From positions 1 through 54,630 of the forward strand of contig NZ_JALHQI010000013.1 in assembly GCF_022842045.1 (NCBI RefSeq): a DNA stretch of 54,630 nt. The letters run 5' to 3'. Source of the stretch: Arenimonas sp. (GTDB taxonomy: Bacteria > Pseudomonadota > Gammaproteobacteria > Xanthomonadales > Xanthomonadaceae). The translations under genes were made by a program, and so were the position numbers. A model generated the notes under the pieces. The model did not search any database. It worked only from the letters and a program-made list of their open reading frames with translations, and was not told the DNA's origin. This document shows, piece by piece, positions 7,812 to 16,687 of this stretch (its first letter is position 1; every line of letters starts with the position of its first letter).

Positions 7812-10250
7812 TCAGGCGGTGAACTGCAGGTCTTCGGGGCGAACGCGGCGCAAGCCGTTGACGTAGTCACGGGTATAGCCGGGGAAGATGGCGACGACCT
7901 TGCCGCTGTCCATCCGGTACCAGCTGCGGCACTGCGCCCAGACCGAGCTGGCCAGCCGCTGCTGCAGCGCCTCATTGTGCGTGCGCTGCGCCTCGGCACG
8001 CACCTCGACGGCGCGGTGGCCGCCGGCGGCGACGGCCTGCATGCAGGCGATGGCGTGGCGAACGGCGGGCTCGATGTAGAGCAGCGTTGAAGTATGGCCG
8101 GTAGCGGTGTTCGGGCCCAGCATCAGGAACATATTCGGGAAGCCGGCGACGTGGATGCCGTGGAAGGCCTCGGGCCCGTCGCGCCAGGCTTCGGCGAGCG
8201 TTATGCCGCCGCGGCCGCGGATGTCCAGCGACTGCAGCAGGTGCACCGTGTCGAAGCCGGTGGCGCAGACCAGCGCGTCCAGCTCGCGCTCGACGCCGTC
8301 CACCGTGCGGATGCCGCGCGCGGTGATGCATTCGATGCCGGCCGTCACCAATTCAACGTGCGGCTTCGCCAGCGTCGGGTAGTAGTCGCTGGAATAGATG
8401 ATGCGCTTGCAGCCAAGCGGGTAATCGGGCGTGAGCGCGGAGCGCAGCCCGTCGTCCGCCAGCTGCTTCCGGCGATGCCGGCCGGCCCACCACAGCATGA
8501 AGCGGCGCATCAGCGTGCCGTCTTCGAAGCCGCGGCGGCCGAGTTCCAGGAACGCCACCCAGAACGCACGCACGGCCGCCGCGTAAAGCGGGAAGCCCGC
8601 CAGCAGCCGGTCGATGCCGAAGTAGCGCCGCTCCAGCCGCGGCAGCACCCAGTTCGCCGTGCGCTGGAATACGTGCATGCGCGCGGCCTGCGCCGCGATC
8701 GGCGGCACCAGCTGCACCGCGGTCGAGCCGGTGCCGACCACGCCCACGCGCATCCCGTCGAACGCCTGGCCGGCCGGCCAGCGGGCCGAATGCAGGCGCA
8801 GGCCCGTGAACTCATCCAGCCCCGGCAGGTCCGGCCAGCGCGGCTGGCTCAACGGCCCGGTGCTGCAGATGAAGAAGCGCGCGCGCAGCGTGTCGCCGGC
8901 CGAGGTGCGGAAATGCCACAGGCGTTCCGCCTCGTCGAAGCGCGCTTCGAGCAGGCGCGTGCCCAACCGCAGGCGCGCGAACAGGGCGTGCTTCTCCGCC
9001 AGCGCCTGCTGGTAGGCATGGATTTCCGGTGCGTTGGCGAAGCGCTGGTTCCAGCGCGTGTTCGGCGCGAACGAGAACGCGTAGGCCGGCGCCGGCACGT
9101 CCACCTGCGCGCCCGGGTAGCGGTTGTCCCACCAGGTACCGCCGAGGCCCTGCGATTGTTCGAGGATGACGAAGTCGTGCAGGCCGGCCTTCTGCAGCTG
9201 GATGGCGGCGCAGAGGCCGGACATGCCTGCGCCGAGGATGACGGTGTGGTGGGCGCCCTCTCCCCTCGGGGGAGAGGGGTTGGGGAGAGGGGGACACGCC
9301 CTTGCCAAGAACCGCGCCACCCGCCCCACCGCCTCCCCCGCACTCGGCAACGCCCCCACCTGCAGCTGGAACACATGCCACCGCCCCGGCACGAAGTCAT
9401 GACTCACCGCGACGCCTGCCTCGCGCAGCTTCGCCACGATCGCCAACGACTGCCCTGCCAGCAAATCATCGCTGCCGTTCTGCACCAGCACCGGCGGCAG
9501 CCCGCGCAGGTCGGCCAGCAGCGGCGACACCCGCGGGTCCTCGGCGCGGCTCGCGGCATAGGCGCGCGCGTTCGCCCGCGCCCAGCGCTCGCTCAACATC
9601 GCCTCGCCGGGCACGGCCGGCAGCGGCGAGCTTTCACGCAGGTCCACCAGCGGCGCCAGCAGCACCAGCGCCGCGGGCTGCGAACCACCGCACCGGGTAG
9701 CCGCACCGGAGTCGGCGGGAACACTTTCATTCGTCCCGCGACCGTCTGCATCGCGTTCACGATCACGAAGCGTGAGCGCCAGCGCCAGCGCGAGGCCACC
9801 GCCCGCCGAATCGCCCGCCACCACCACCGGCCCTTCGGCCGCAAGCGCATCAAACGCCGCCACCGCATCCTCCAGCGCCGCGGGGAAGGGATGCTCCGGC
9901 GCCAACCGGTAACCGATCACCACCACCGGCAGCCCGCTGTCGCGCGCCAGCCAAGCGGCGATCGGGCGATGCGTGCGCGGCGAGCCCACCGTGTAGCCGC
10001 CGCCGTGCAGGTAGAGCACGGTGCCGGCGCGTACCGGCGTCGCGCGCTCATCCGCCCAGCGTTCGGCGCGAATTCCGCACACGACCACGTCGCGACGCGT
10101 GATGCCCTTCGGCAAGCGGCCAATGCGCGCGAGCCAATGCAGCCAGCGCCGCTGCCAGGGCACCGGCCACCGTGGGTGGAAGGCAGGCTTGAGCAGCAGG
10201 CGTTGGGTGCTGCGCAGCAGGGAGGCCAGGAGGGCGTCAGGCAGGGGCAT
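7812..10250 (-). CDS. Fused HSL-type esterase / Baeyer-Villiger flavin monooxygenase
   Basis: An 812-residue open frame with two enzymes. Residues 1-315 are an alpha/beta hydrolase of the hormone-sensitive-lipase family: oxyanion HGGG at 82-85, GDSAG with the nucleophile S148, and a late DFVPGRWHVF histidine. Residues 334-812 are a class-B flavin monooxygenase: GAGMSGL FAD site, GVVGTGSTAVQ NADP site, and the Baeyer-Villiger fingerprint F-x-G-x3-H-x3-W-P at 481-492. The linker (about 320-332, PLPNPSPPRGEG) is the translated palindromic repeat at 9256-9293. The monooxygenase half has no start codon of its own between the repeat and its FAD motif, so it depends on read-through from the esterase. 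Ketone to ester to acid/alcohol would be a sensible coupled pathway (inference). Confidence 0.8.
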   Translation of the reverse strand: MPLPDALLASLLRSTQRLLLKPAFHPRWPVPWQRRWLHWLARIGRLPKGITRRDVVVCGIRAERWADERATPVRAGTVLYLHGGGYTVGSPRTHRPIAAWLARDSGLPVVVIGYRLAPEHPFPAALEDAVAAFDALAAEGPVVVAGDSAGGGLALALALTLRDRERDADGRGTNESVPADSGAATRCGGSQPAALVLLAPLVDLRESSPLPAVPGEAMLSERWARANARAYAASRAEDPRVSPLLADLRGLPPVLVQNGSDDLLAGQSLAIVAKLREAGVAVSHDFVPGRWHVFQLQVGALPSAGEAVGRVARFLARACPPLPNPSPPRGEGAHHTVILGAGMSGLCAAIQLQKAGLHDFVILEQSQGLGGTWWDNRYPGAQVDVPAPAYAFSFAPNTRWNQRFANAPEIHAYQQALAEKHALFARLRLGTRLLEARFDEAERLWHFRTSAGDTLRARFFICSTGPLSQPRWPDLPGLDEFTGLRLHSARWPAGQAFDGMRVGVVGTGSTAVQLVPPIAAQAARMHVFQRTANWVLPRLERRYFGIDRLLAGFPLYAAAVRAFWVAFLELGRRGFEDGTLMRRFMLWWAGRHRRKQLADDGLRSALTPDYPLGCKRIIYSSDYYPTLAKPHVELVTAGIECITARGIRTVDGVERELDALVCATGFDTVHLLQSLDIRGRGGITLAEAWRDGPEAFHGIHVAGFPNMFLMLGPNTATGHTSTLLYIEPAVRHAIACMQAVAAGGHRAVEVRAEAQRTHNEALQQRLASSVWAQCRSWYRMDSGKVVAIFPGYTRDYVNGLRRVRPEDLQFTA
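9256..9293. repeat. CCCCTCTCCC-type palindromic repeat, copy 2 (inside coding frame)
   Basis: Arms CCCTCTCCCC (9256-9265) and GGGGAGAGGG (9269-9278), then TTGGGGAGAGGGG as in copy 1. It lies in frame within the esterase/monooxygenase gene and encodes its proline-rich linker. Confidence 0.85.
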
Positions 10251-10292
10251 GGTGGGGAGGATAGCCGGTGCGGCGGGCCCTCTCCCCCGGCT

Positions 10293-10314
10293 CCTCTCCC
10301 GCCAGCGGGAGAGG
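10293..10314. repeat. CCTCTCCCGC palindromic repeat, copy 3
   Basis: Ten-base perfect arms CCTCTCCCGC and GCGGGAGAGG around a 2-base loop, preceded by another CCCTCTCCCC. It lies between two same-strand genes (SDR and esterase fusion) and could fold in RNA as a stabiliser or weak terminator, although no T-run follows. Confidence 0.75.
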
Positions 10315-10322
10315 GGTGGCGC

Positions 10323-11012
10323 TCAGACGCGACCGACCACCGGGATCAGCGCGCCGGTGATGGCGCCGGCCTCGTCGGAGAGCAGGAACCCGATGGTGGC
10401 CGCCAGCTGCGCCGGCTGCACCCAGCGCGCGAAGTCGGCGTCGGGCATGTCCTTGCGGTTGGCCGGCGTGTCGATGATGCTCGGCAGCAGTGCGTTCACG
10501 GTGATGCCGCGGTCCTTGAGCTCTTCGGCCAGGGCTTCGGTGAGCCGCATCACGCCGGCCTTGGACGCGGCGTAGGCGCCCATGCCCGCGCCGGCCTTCA
10601 CCGCGCCGTTGGCGCCGATGTTGACGATGCGGCCGCCGTCGGGCAGATGTGCCAGCGCCGCCTGGCAAGCCGCCACGGCGGTGCGCAGGTTCATCTGGTA
10701 CATCGCGTCCCAGCCTTCGAGCGAGGCACCCGCCACCTTCTCCCAGCGGAAGCCGCCGGCGATATTGACCAGGCCGTGCAAGCCGCCGTGGGCCATCGCG
10801 ATGGCATCGAAGGCGGCCGTGGCCGCGGTGGCATCGCCAAGGTCGATGCCGCCGTGCAGGCTGGCTGCACCCAGCGCGGCCGGGTCACGCGGCGCGTCGG
10901 CGCGATCGATGGCTGCCACGTTCGCACCGTGGGCCAGAAGCGCCTGCACCACCGCCGTGCCGAGAATGCCGAAGGCACCCGTGATGGCGATGGTCTTGCC
11001 CTTGAGCGACAT
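10323..11012 (-). CDS. SDR-family oxidoreductase
   Basis: A 229-residue classical SDR starting at an ATG with an AGGAG site 7 bases upstream. Motifs are TGAFGILGTA (cofactor), NIAGG (core Asn), IVNIGANGA with the catalytic-serine position replaced by Gly/Ala-rich sequence, YAASKAG (catalytic Tyr-x3-Lys), and a C-terminal FLLSDEAGAITGALIPVVG typical of fabG-like enzymes. The lack of an obvious serine in the S position (IGANGAV) may mean altered catalysis. The substrate is unknown; proximity to the monooxygenase/esterase gene suggests a shared ketone or alcohol pathway, which is inference. Confidence 0.87.
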   Translation of the reverse strand: MSLKGKTIAITGAFGILGTAVVQALLAHGANVAAIDRADAPRDPAALGAASLHGGIDLGDATAATAAFDAIAMAHGGLHGLVNIAGGFRWEKVAGASLEGWDAMYQMNLRTAVAACQAALAHLPDGGRIVNIGANGAVKAGAGMGAYAASKAGVMRLTEALAEELKDRGITVNALLPSIIDTPANRKDMPDADFARWVQPAQLAATIGFLLSDEAGAITGALIPVVGRV

Positions 11013-11391
11013 GCTGATCTCCTGGAGTCGGGGTTCCGGGATGGTAACCGAGGCCGCCGCGGGACCCTTGCCCGCAGCCACCGTTTGCGCGGTTGCGGCG
11101 TTGCAACACGACCGGCGGACCTGGCCAGCGTCTGACTCAAGCCGACGAAGTGCGTCCAAAATCATGAATTGGCGGGCATCTCCGTCGAAAAAACACCATC
11201 TTGCCCGGCTCTTAACATGTCTTTAATTTTTTTGTCACCCCTTGCTAACACAACGTTAAGTTCGCGTTATATTCGCGGCGTCTCCGCCCCATTCCGGGTC
11301 CTCCACAAGCTGTCCTGTCGAGGGGCTCGGCGGGGCGGGACCAACAAAAACAGGCTGTAAAACGATTCATCACTCTGTTGGAGAGCAGAAC
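11013..11391 (+). promoter_or_regulatory. Intergenic region with probable receptor-gene promoter
   Basis: A 379-base gap between divergent genes. The half near the SDR is GC-rich with nothing recognisable. From about 11200 it becomes unusually AT-rich for this genome, with a T7 run. The best promoter candidate for the receptor is TTGCTA (11242-11247) with TTATAT (11267-11272), but the 19-base spacing is long, so the boxes are tentative. A 5' leader of about 110 bases follows, ending in GGAGAG about 7 bases before the ATG. Confidence 0.4.
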
Positions 11392-14385
11392 ATGAAGTCC
11401 AAGCCACATCCGCTTTCATCCGCCGTGCGATTCGCCCTGTCGGCGAGCGCAATCGGCATCCTCGGCCTCGCCGCGATGCCTGCCATTGCGCAGGACGCCG
11501 CCGCGCCGGCCGCCGCGGCTTCCGAGCCCACCACGCTGGACCGCATCGAAGTGCTGGGTTCGCGCATCCGTCGCGCCGAAGGCGACACCGCGCTGCCGGT
11601 GCTGTCGATCGAGCGCGCGGAGATCGAGCGCACGGGCCTGACCCAGCTCGCCGACATCCTGCGCGAGATCAGCGTCAACGGCCCGTCGCTGAGCCTCAAC
11701 ACCAACAACGGCAACACCAGCGGCAACTCCAGCGTCAACCTGCGCAACTGCGCCTCGAACCGCACCCTGGTGCTGGTGAACGGGCGTCGCTGGGTGAGCG
11801 GCAACGGCCTGGACGGCACCGTCGACCTGAGCTCGATCCCGCTGGCCGCGGTCGAGGGCATCGACATCCTCAAGGACGGCGCCTCGGCCCTGTACGGTTC
11901 CGATGCGCTCTGCGGCGTGATCAACGTCCGCACCCGCACCGACTTCGAAGGCGCCATGGTCACCGGCTATTACGGCCAGTACCAGCAGGGCGACGGCGAG
12001 CGCGAGTCGGTGTCCTACACCATCGGCGGCAGCAGCGACCGTTTCTCGGGCCTGCTGAACCTGTCCTACACCGACACCGGCGCCGTCTCGGCCGGCGATC
12101 GTGCCATCTCGGCGGTGCCGCTGTTCGGCTTCCCGGCGAACGTGTCCACCCCGGGCCGCGCCAGCCCGGTCGGCCCGTACGGCAACTTCACCGTCGCTGG
12201 TCGCGGCAACATCACCCTGAACCCGGGCAGCCCGGGCTGCCAGGTGAACCAGGTGTGCGCGCCCAGCACCGGCGCGAATGATTTCCGCACCTTCAATTTC
12301 CTCACCGACGGCTACAACTTCGCGCCGGACAACTACCTGAGCCAGCCGCAGACGCAGTACTCGCTGTTCGGCCAGGTCAGCTACCAGCTGTCCGACCCGG
12401 TGCGCTTCCGCAGCGAAGTGTTCTACAACCGCCGCGAAGGCGAGGCCCAGCTGGCCGCGCAGCCGCTGTCGCCGCTCAACATCACGGCCAACAACGTTTA
12501 CAACCCGTTTGGCGTGGCCATCACCGGCGGCGCCTTCCGCCCGACCGACTTCCCGCGCCTGTTCGGGCAGGAGCAGGACACCTGGCGCTTCAGCGGCGCC
12601 TTCGACGGCGCCTTCGAGCTGGGTGACCGCTACTTCTACTGGGATGCCGGCTACACCTTCGCCGAGAACCGCCAGCTGCAGCCGAAGAACGGCTTCTACT
12701 TCTCGTCCCGGGTCGCCCTTGGCACCGGCCAGTCCCACATCGACAGCAGCGGCATCGCTCGCTGCGGTCCGGCCGGCGCGCCCATCGCTGGTTGCGTCCC
12801 GCTGAACTTCATGGGCGGTCCGGACGGCTTCACTCGCGAAATGTTCGATTACATCGCGGTGAACCCGAAGAACGTCCAGAAGTACAGCCAGGAGTCGTAC
12901 ACGGCCAACCTCAGCGGCGACCTGTTCGACCTGCCGGCGGGCCCGATGGCCTTCGCCTTCGGCGTCGAGCATCGCGTCGAGGAAGGCTCGAGCGAGCCGG
13001 ATCCGCTGACGGCCGCCGGCCTGGTGCTGGGCGACAACCCGTTCCTGCCGACCCGCGGCAGCTACAAGGTCGACGAGGTCTACGCGGAACTCAACATCCC
13101 GCTTCTGGCCGACGTGACCTTTGCGAAGTCGCTGGAGCTGTCGCTCGCCGGCCGCTACTCCGACTACTCGTCCTTCGGTGACACCACCAACCCGAAGGCG
13201 AGCCTGCGCTGGCAGCCGAGCGAGACGGTGCTGGTGCGCGGCTCGTGGGGCGAAGGCTTCCGCGCCGCCTCGGTCAGCGAGCTGTTCGCGGGCCGGGCCA
13301 CCGGCCGCCCGGCGTTCCAGGATCCGTGCTCGGCGTCGAACACGAACTTCCAGAACAACGCTGCCATCCGGGCCCAGTGCCTTGCCACCGGCGCGCCGGT
13401 GGGCTTCCAGAGCCTGTTGTCGCAGACCTTCGGCACCACCGGCGGCAACCCGAACCTGCAGCCGGAAACCTCGGTCTCCAAGACCCTGGGCATCGTGTAC
13501 TCGCCGGGCTGGATGGAAGGCCTGGACATGTACCTGGACTGGTACAACCTGCAGATCGAGAACGCGATCGGCTCGCTGGCCGTGGCCACGATCCTCACCG
13601 AGTGCTACCAGCAGCTCAACCAGAACAGCTGCGCCCTGATCACGCGTGACACCACCGGTGCGGTCAACGGCAACCCGGGCGAGATCTCGAACATCCTGGC
13701 GACCAACATCAACTTCCGTGGCGGCCTTGAGACCGAGGGCTACGACTTCGGCGCCAGCTACCGGTTCGACACCGACAACTGGGGTCGCTACCAGATCCGC
13801 TGGGACAACACCTACGTGGCCTACTTCGGCGACCTCGGCAAGCCCGAGCGCGGCGAGCTGAACGCCGACGGCCGCATTTCGGCGGGCAACGTCGTCGGCA
13901 CCCTTCCCTCGGGCAGCTCGGCCGGCGCGCCGCGCCATCGCCTGCGTTCGAACCTGAACGTGGCGTGGCAGATGGGTGACTTCACGGTCTCCGCCACGAT
14001 GGAATACCGCAGCCGCGTCCGCGAGACCTGCAACAACGTGTTCCTGACGGCTACCCGACTGGCACAGGTCGACCCGGCGTATGGCAGCCTCGTGAACCTG
14101 TGCTCGGATCCGAACCGCGTCATCGACGTCTATAGTTTCCGCACGGGAACCAACGAGATCATCGCGACGCCGACCAACGTCCCGAGCAACATGCTCGGCG
14201 GCACCACCTACACGCACCTCCAGGGCACCTGGGCGGCGCCGTGGAACGGCAAGATCTCGGTGGGCGTGCGCAACCTGTTCAACAAGCAGCCGCCGTTCTC
14301 GTCGGATGCCTTCGCGAACAGCTACGACGCGCAGTACCTGATCCCGGGTCGCTTCTACTACCTGAACTACGAGCAGACGTTCTAA
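11392..14385 (+). CDS. TonB-dependent outer-membrane receptor
   Basis: A 997-residue TonB-dependent receptor. A Sec signal peptide ends near AMPAIAQ-DAA. The plug domain begins with the TonB-box-like TLDRIEVLGSRI and includes TLVLVNGRRW, VEGIDILKDGASALYGSDA and GVINVRTR. The long C-terminal beta-barrel has many aromatic-ended strands and finishes with FYYLNYEQTF, a normal terminal aromatic barrel signature. This subgroup (plug SSVNLRN plus NGRRW) is common in Xanthomonadales and Caulobacterales and usually imports carbohydrates, peptides or iron complexes; the substrate cannot be read here. C120 and C174 occupy plug positions that are normally small non-Cys residues. A strong terminator follows the stop. 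Confidence 0.93.
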   Translation: MKSKPHPLSSAVRFALSASAIGILGLAAMPAIAQDAAAPAAAASEPTTLDRIEVLGSRIRRAEGDTALPVLSIERAEIERTGLTQLADILREISVNGPSLSLNTNNGNTSGNSSVNLRNCASNRTLVLVNGRRWVSGNGLDGTVDLSSIPLAAVEGIDILKDGASALYGSDALCGVINVRTRTDFEGAMVTGYYGQYQQGDGERESVSYTIGGSSDRFSGLLNLSYTDTGAVSAGDRAISAVPLFGFPANVSTPGRASPVGPYGNFTVAGRGNITLNPGSPGCQVNQVCAPSTGANDFRTFNFLTDGYNFAPDNYLSQPQTQYSLFGQVSYQLSDPVRFRSEVFYNRREGEAQLAAQPLSPLNITANNVYNPFGVAITGGAFRPTDFPRLFGQEQDTWRFSGAFDGAFELGDRYFYWDAGYTFAENRQLQPKNGFYFSSRVALGTGQSHIDSSGIARCGPAGAPIAGCVPLNFMGGPDGFTREMFDYIAVNPKNVQKYSQESYTANLSGDLFDLPAGPMAFAFGVEHRVEEGSSEPDPLTAAGLVLGDNPFLPTRGSYKVDEVYAELNIPLLADVTFAKSLELSLAGRYSDYSSFGDTTNPKASLRWQPSETVLVRGSWGEGFRAASVSELFAGRATGRPAFQDPCSASNTNFQNNAAIRAQCLATGAPVGFQSLLSQTFGTTGGNPNLQPETSVSKTLGIVYSPGWMEGLDMYLDWYNLQIENAIGSLAVATILTECYQQLNQNSCALITRDTTGAVNGNPGEISNILATNINFRGGLETEGYDFGASYRFDTDNWGRYQIRWDNTYVAYFGDLGKPERGELNADGRISAGNVVGTLPSGSSAGAPRHRLRSNLNVAWQMGDFTVSATMEYRSRVRETCNNVFLTATRLAQVDPAYGSLVNLCSDPNRVIDVYSFRTGTNEIIATPTNVPSNMLGGTTYTHLQGTWAAPWNGKISVGVRNLFNKQPPFSSDAFANSYDAQYLIPGRFYYLNYEQTF

Positions 14386-14414
14386 GTCTCCAAGTAGAAA
14401 CCTGCGTCAACATT

Positions 14415-14444
14415 GCAGCCCCGGCGACGGGGCTGCTTTTTTTT
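14415..14444 (+). terminator. Rho-independent terminator of the receptor gene
   Basis: A perfect 9-bp stem GCAGCCCCG / CGGGGCTGC with the stable GCGA tetraloop (14415-14436), followed by eight T residues. It lies 30 bases after the receptor stop and separates it from the convergent prpF. Confidence 0.95.
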
Positions 14445-14453
14445 CGTCGGGGA

Positions 14454-15638
14454 TCAGGCGGGTACGCGCACCCAGCCTTCCATCAGCACGCGCGCGCTGC
14501 GGCTCATGATGGCCTTGCGCACGACCCACTGGCCGTTCTCGTTGGCCGCCTCGGCGCCCACGCGCAGGGTACCGCTGGGGTGGCCGAAGCGTACGGCGGT
14601 ACGTTCACCGCCACCCGCCGCACGGTTCACCAGCGTGCCGGGAATGGCCACCGCGGTGCCGATGGCCACCGCGCAGGTGCCCATCATCGCGTGGTGCAGC
14701 TTGCCCATGCTCAGCGCGCGCACGTGCAGGTCGATGTCGGCGGCGGCGACGCGCTTGCCGCTGCTGGTGGTGTAGTCGGCCGGCGGCGCGACGAAGGCGA
14801 CCTTGGGCGTGTGCTGGCGTTTCGCGGCCTCGGCCACGTCCTTGATCAGGCCCATGAGCACGGCGCCGTGGGCGCGGATGCTTTCGAACATGGCCAGCGC
14901 CTTCGGGTCGCCGTTGATGGCGTCCTGCAGCTCGGTGCCGGTGTAGCCGATGTCCTTGGCGTTGATGAAGACGGTGGGGATGCCGGCGTTGATCATCGTG
15001 ACTTCGAGCGTGCCCACGCCGGGGACGTCCAGCGAATCGGTGAGATTGCCGGTCGGGAACATCGCGCCGCCGCCCTCGCCTTCGCCCTCGTCGGCCGGGT
15101 CGATGAACTCGAGCACGATCTCGGCCGCCGGGAAGGTGACGCCGTCGAGCTCGAAGTCGCCCGTTTCCTGCACTTCGCCATTGGCGATCGGCACGTGGCA
15201 GAGGATGGTCTTGCCGATGTTGGCCTGCCACACCTTCACGATGAAGATGCCGTTCTCCGGCAGCCGCGATTTCTCGATGAAACCGTTCGCGATGGCGAAG
15301 GGGCCGACGGCGGTGCTGAGGTTGCCGCAGTTGCCGCTCCAGTCGACGAACGCGGTGTCGATGGCGACCTGGCCGTAGAGGTAGTCCACGTCGTGGCCCG
15401 GCTGCGTGCTCTTGCTGATGATCACGCACTTGCTGGTGCTGGACGTGGCGCCGCCCATGCCGTCGGTGTGCTTGCCGTAGGGGTCGGGCGAGCCGATGAC
15501 GCGCATCAGCAGCGCGTCGCGCGCGGGGCCCGGCACGCGGGCGGCTTGGGGCAAGTCTTCGAGGCGGAAGAACACGCCTTTCGAAGTACCGCCACGGAGG
15601 TAAGTGGCGGGTATGCGGAGCTGGGGCATGGGCGTCAT
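14454..15638 (-). CDS. prpF: 2-methyl-aconitate isomerase PrpF
   Basis: A 394-residue PrpF-family protein, which isomerises the 2-methylaconitate made by AcnD to the form that aconitase can hydrate, in the 2-methylcitrate cycle for propionate. Family features are the N-terminal IPATYLRGGTSKGVFF, GATSSTSKCVII, the DWSGNCGNLSTAVGPFA motif with the catalytic-type cysteine, and HAMMGTCAVAIGTA near the C-terminus (diaminopimelate-epimerase-like fold in two halves). A second in-frame ATG lies 9 bases downstream. It is on the same strand as acnD but separated from it by a two-gene toxin-antitoxin module. Confidence 0.92.
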   Translation of the reverse strand: MTPMPQLRIPATYLRGGTSKGVFFRLEDLPQAARVPGPARDALLMRVIGSPDPYGKHTDGMGGATSSTSKCVIISKSTQPGHDVDYLYGQVAIDTAFVDWSGNCGNLSTAVGPFAIANGFIEKSRLPENGIFIVKVWQANIGKTILCHVPIANGEVQETGDFELDGVTFPAAEIVLEFIDPADEGEGEGGGAMFPTGNLTDSLDVPGVGTLEVTMINAGIPTVFINAKDIGYTGTELQDAINGDPKALAMFESIRAHGAVLMGLIKDVAEAAKRQHTPKVAFVAPPADYTTSSGKRVAAADIDLHVRALSMGKLHHAMMGTCAVAIGTAVAIPGTLVNRAAGGGERTAVRFGHPSGTLRVGAEAANENGQWVVRKAIMSRSARVLMEGWVRVPA

Positions 15639-15651
15639 GGGCTCAAACTCT

Positions 15652-16065
15652 TCATTGAAGTTCGTTCAGGGCGGCGGCCACGCGCTGGCAGGCGATGATC
15701 GTGTCCAGCACCAGTCGTTCATCGACGTCGACGTGACCTTCGTACTCGGAAAGATTGCGCTTGCCGTGGGCGTGGTCCAGTACGCGCCAGACCTCCGGCC
15801 CCAGGCCCAGGGTGTGTGGCAGGACTTGGAACACGATGTAGCGATGGCGCGCGCGATACCCGTGCCGCCGAAGCGCCGCGAGACACAGCGCGTGCGCCGC
15901 GTTGTAGGCGAGATCGAATCGGCTTTCGAGCGACAGCCCGCCGTTGGTCGCGTCGGCGAGACGAGCCCTGCCTGATCGCACGAGACCTTCGACTTCGGCG
16001 GGATCGGCCGGCTCCGCCAACAGCGGCTTGGCATTGCCGGCGAGATTCTCAAGCGGGGAAGTCAT
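15652..16065 (-). CDS. HEPN-domain protein, probable toxin of an MNT/HEPN module
   Basis: A 137-residue, mostly helical HEPN protein. The conserved core is FDLAYNAAHALCLAALRRHGYR and the later HGKRNLSEYEGHVDVD, with the R103-N104 pair and H111; the spacing is slightly longer than the classic R-x4-6-H RNase motif but matches the RN-x-x-EYEG form of this subfamily. HEPN partners of minimal nucleotidyltransferases are RNase toxins that the partner neutralises, often by AMP transfer. The ATG at 16065 overlaps the end of the nucleotidyltransferase gene by 17 bases, so translation is coupled. An upstream in-frame start would add a Gly/Ser-rich piece from the overlapping gene. Confidence 0.82.
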   Translation of the reverse strand: MTSPLENLAGNAKPLLAEPADPAEVEGLVRSGRARLADATNGGLSLESRFDLAYNAAHALCLAALRRHGYRARHRYIVFQVLPHTLGLGPEVWRVLDHAHGKRNLSEYEGHVDVDERLVLDTIIACQRVAAALNELQ

Positions 16066-16687
16066 GTTCACCCCCGACGATCCAGAGCCTGGGCTGCGCC
16101 AACACCTTGGCAACGAAGGCGTTGCCGTCCGCGATCCGGCTAGCCAACTGCGATCGTGAGTAGATCGTGGGGTGGACGGCGCGACCCAGTCCTTCGATGA
16201 AGGGATCGAGCACCGCCATCACGTCCGCATAGCCCAGCGTATCGGACACGATCATCAGGTCGATATCGCTGGCCGAGGTGTCCTGGCCCTTGGCGACGGA
16301 GCCATAGACGAAGGCAAGCTGCACCTGCCCGGCCAGGGACGCCAAGGCCTCGCGCAGCGGCACCGCCAGCCCGAAGGTCTTGCGCACGATGGCGACCAGC
16401 TCGTCGTGGATGGGGCACGCGGGGTTGGCGCGATACCGCTTTTGGTTGCCCACCTTTTCGACCGAAAGCAGCCCGCTGCCCGACAGGCGCGCGAGCTCGC
16501 GCTGCACGGCCCCGCTGCCGGCGCCCGTCGACTGGATCAGGTCGCTGACCGTGAACGAGCGGCCGGCCTGTCCGAACAGGCTGCCTAGGACCCGTTGCTG
16601 GGTCTGGGTGAACAGGGCGTCGGACAGGTTCGCGCGCGCATACAGGGCGGCGGCTTCGCTGACGCGGGGAGGGGGGTTCATGCCCAT
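16049..16687 (-). CDS. Winged-helix plus MNT nucleotidyltransferase, probable antitoxin
   Basis: An N-terminal winged-helix (ArsR-like) DNA-binding region (SFTVSDLIQSTGAGSGAVQRELARLSGSGLL, then VEKVGNQKRYRAN) is followed by a minimal nucleotidyltransferase domain with the G-S-x10-D-x-D motif (YGSVAKGQ ... SDIDL), so catalytic metal ligands are present. This architecture next to a HEPN gene marks an MNT/HEPN toxin-antitoxin system in which the nucleotidyltransferase is the antitoxin and, with its winged helix, probably represses the operon. I chose the ATG at 16687, 7 bases after a good -10 box; the ATG at 16681 is equally possible, and one at 16738 would lie upstream of the promoter. Confidence 0.85.
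   Translation of the reverse strand: MGMNPPPRVSEAAALYARANLSDALFTQTQQRVLGSLFGQAGRSFTVSDLIQSTGAGSGAVQRELARLSGSGLLSVEKVGNQKRYRANPACPIHDELVAIVRKTFGLAVPLREALASLAGQVQLAFVYGSVAKGQDTSASDIDLMIVSDTLGYADVMAVLDPFIEGLGRAVHPTIYSRSQLASRIADGNAFVAKVLAQPRLWIVGGEHDFPA

Noticed and set aside
8094..11135. A long plus-strand open frame (about 1000 codons) opposite the esterase/monooxygenase and SDR genes
   Set aside because: It is antisense to well-supported enzymes, has Arg/His/Gln-rich low-complexity translation with no motif, and is the usual third-position artefact of very GC-rich genes.
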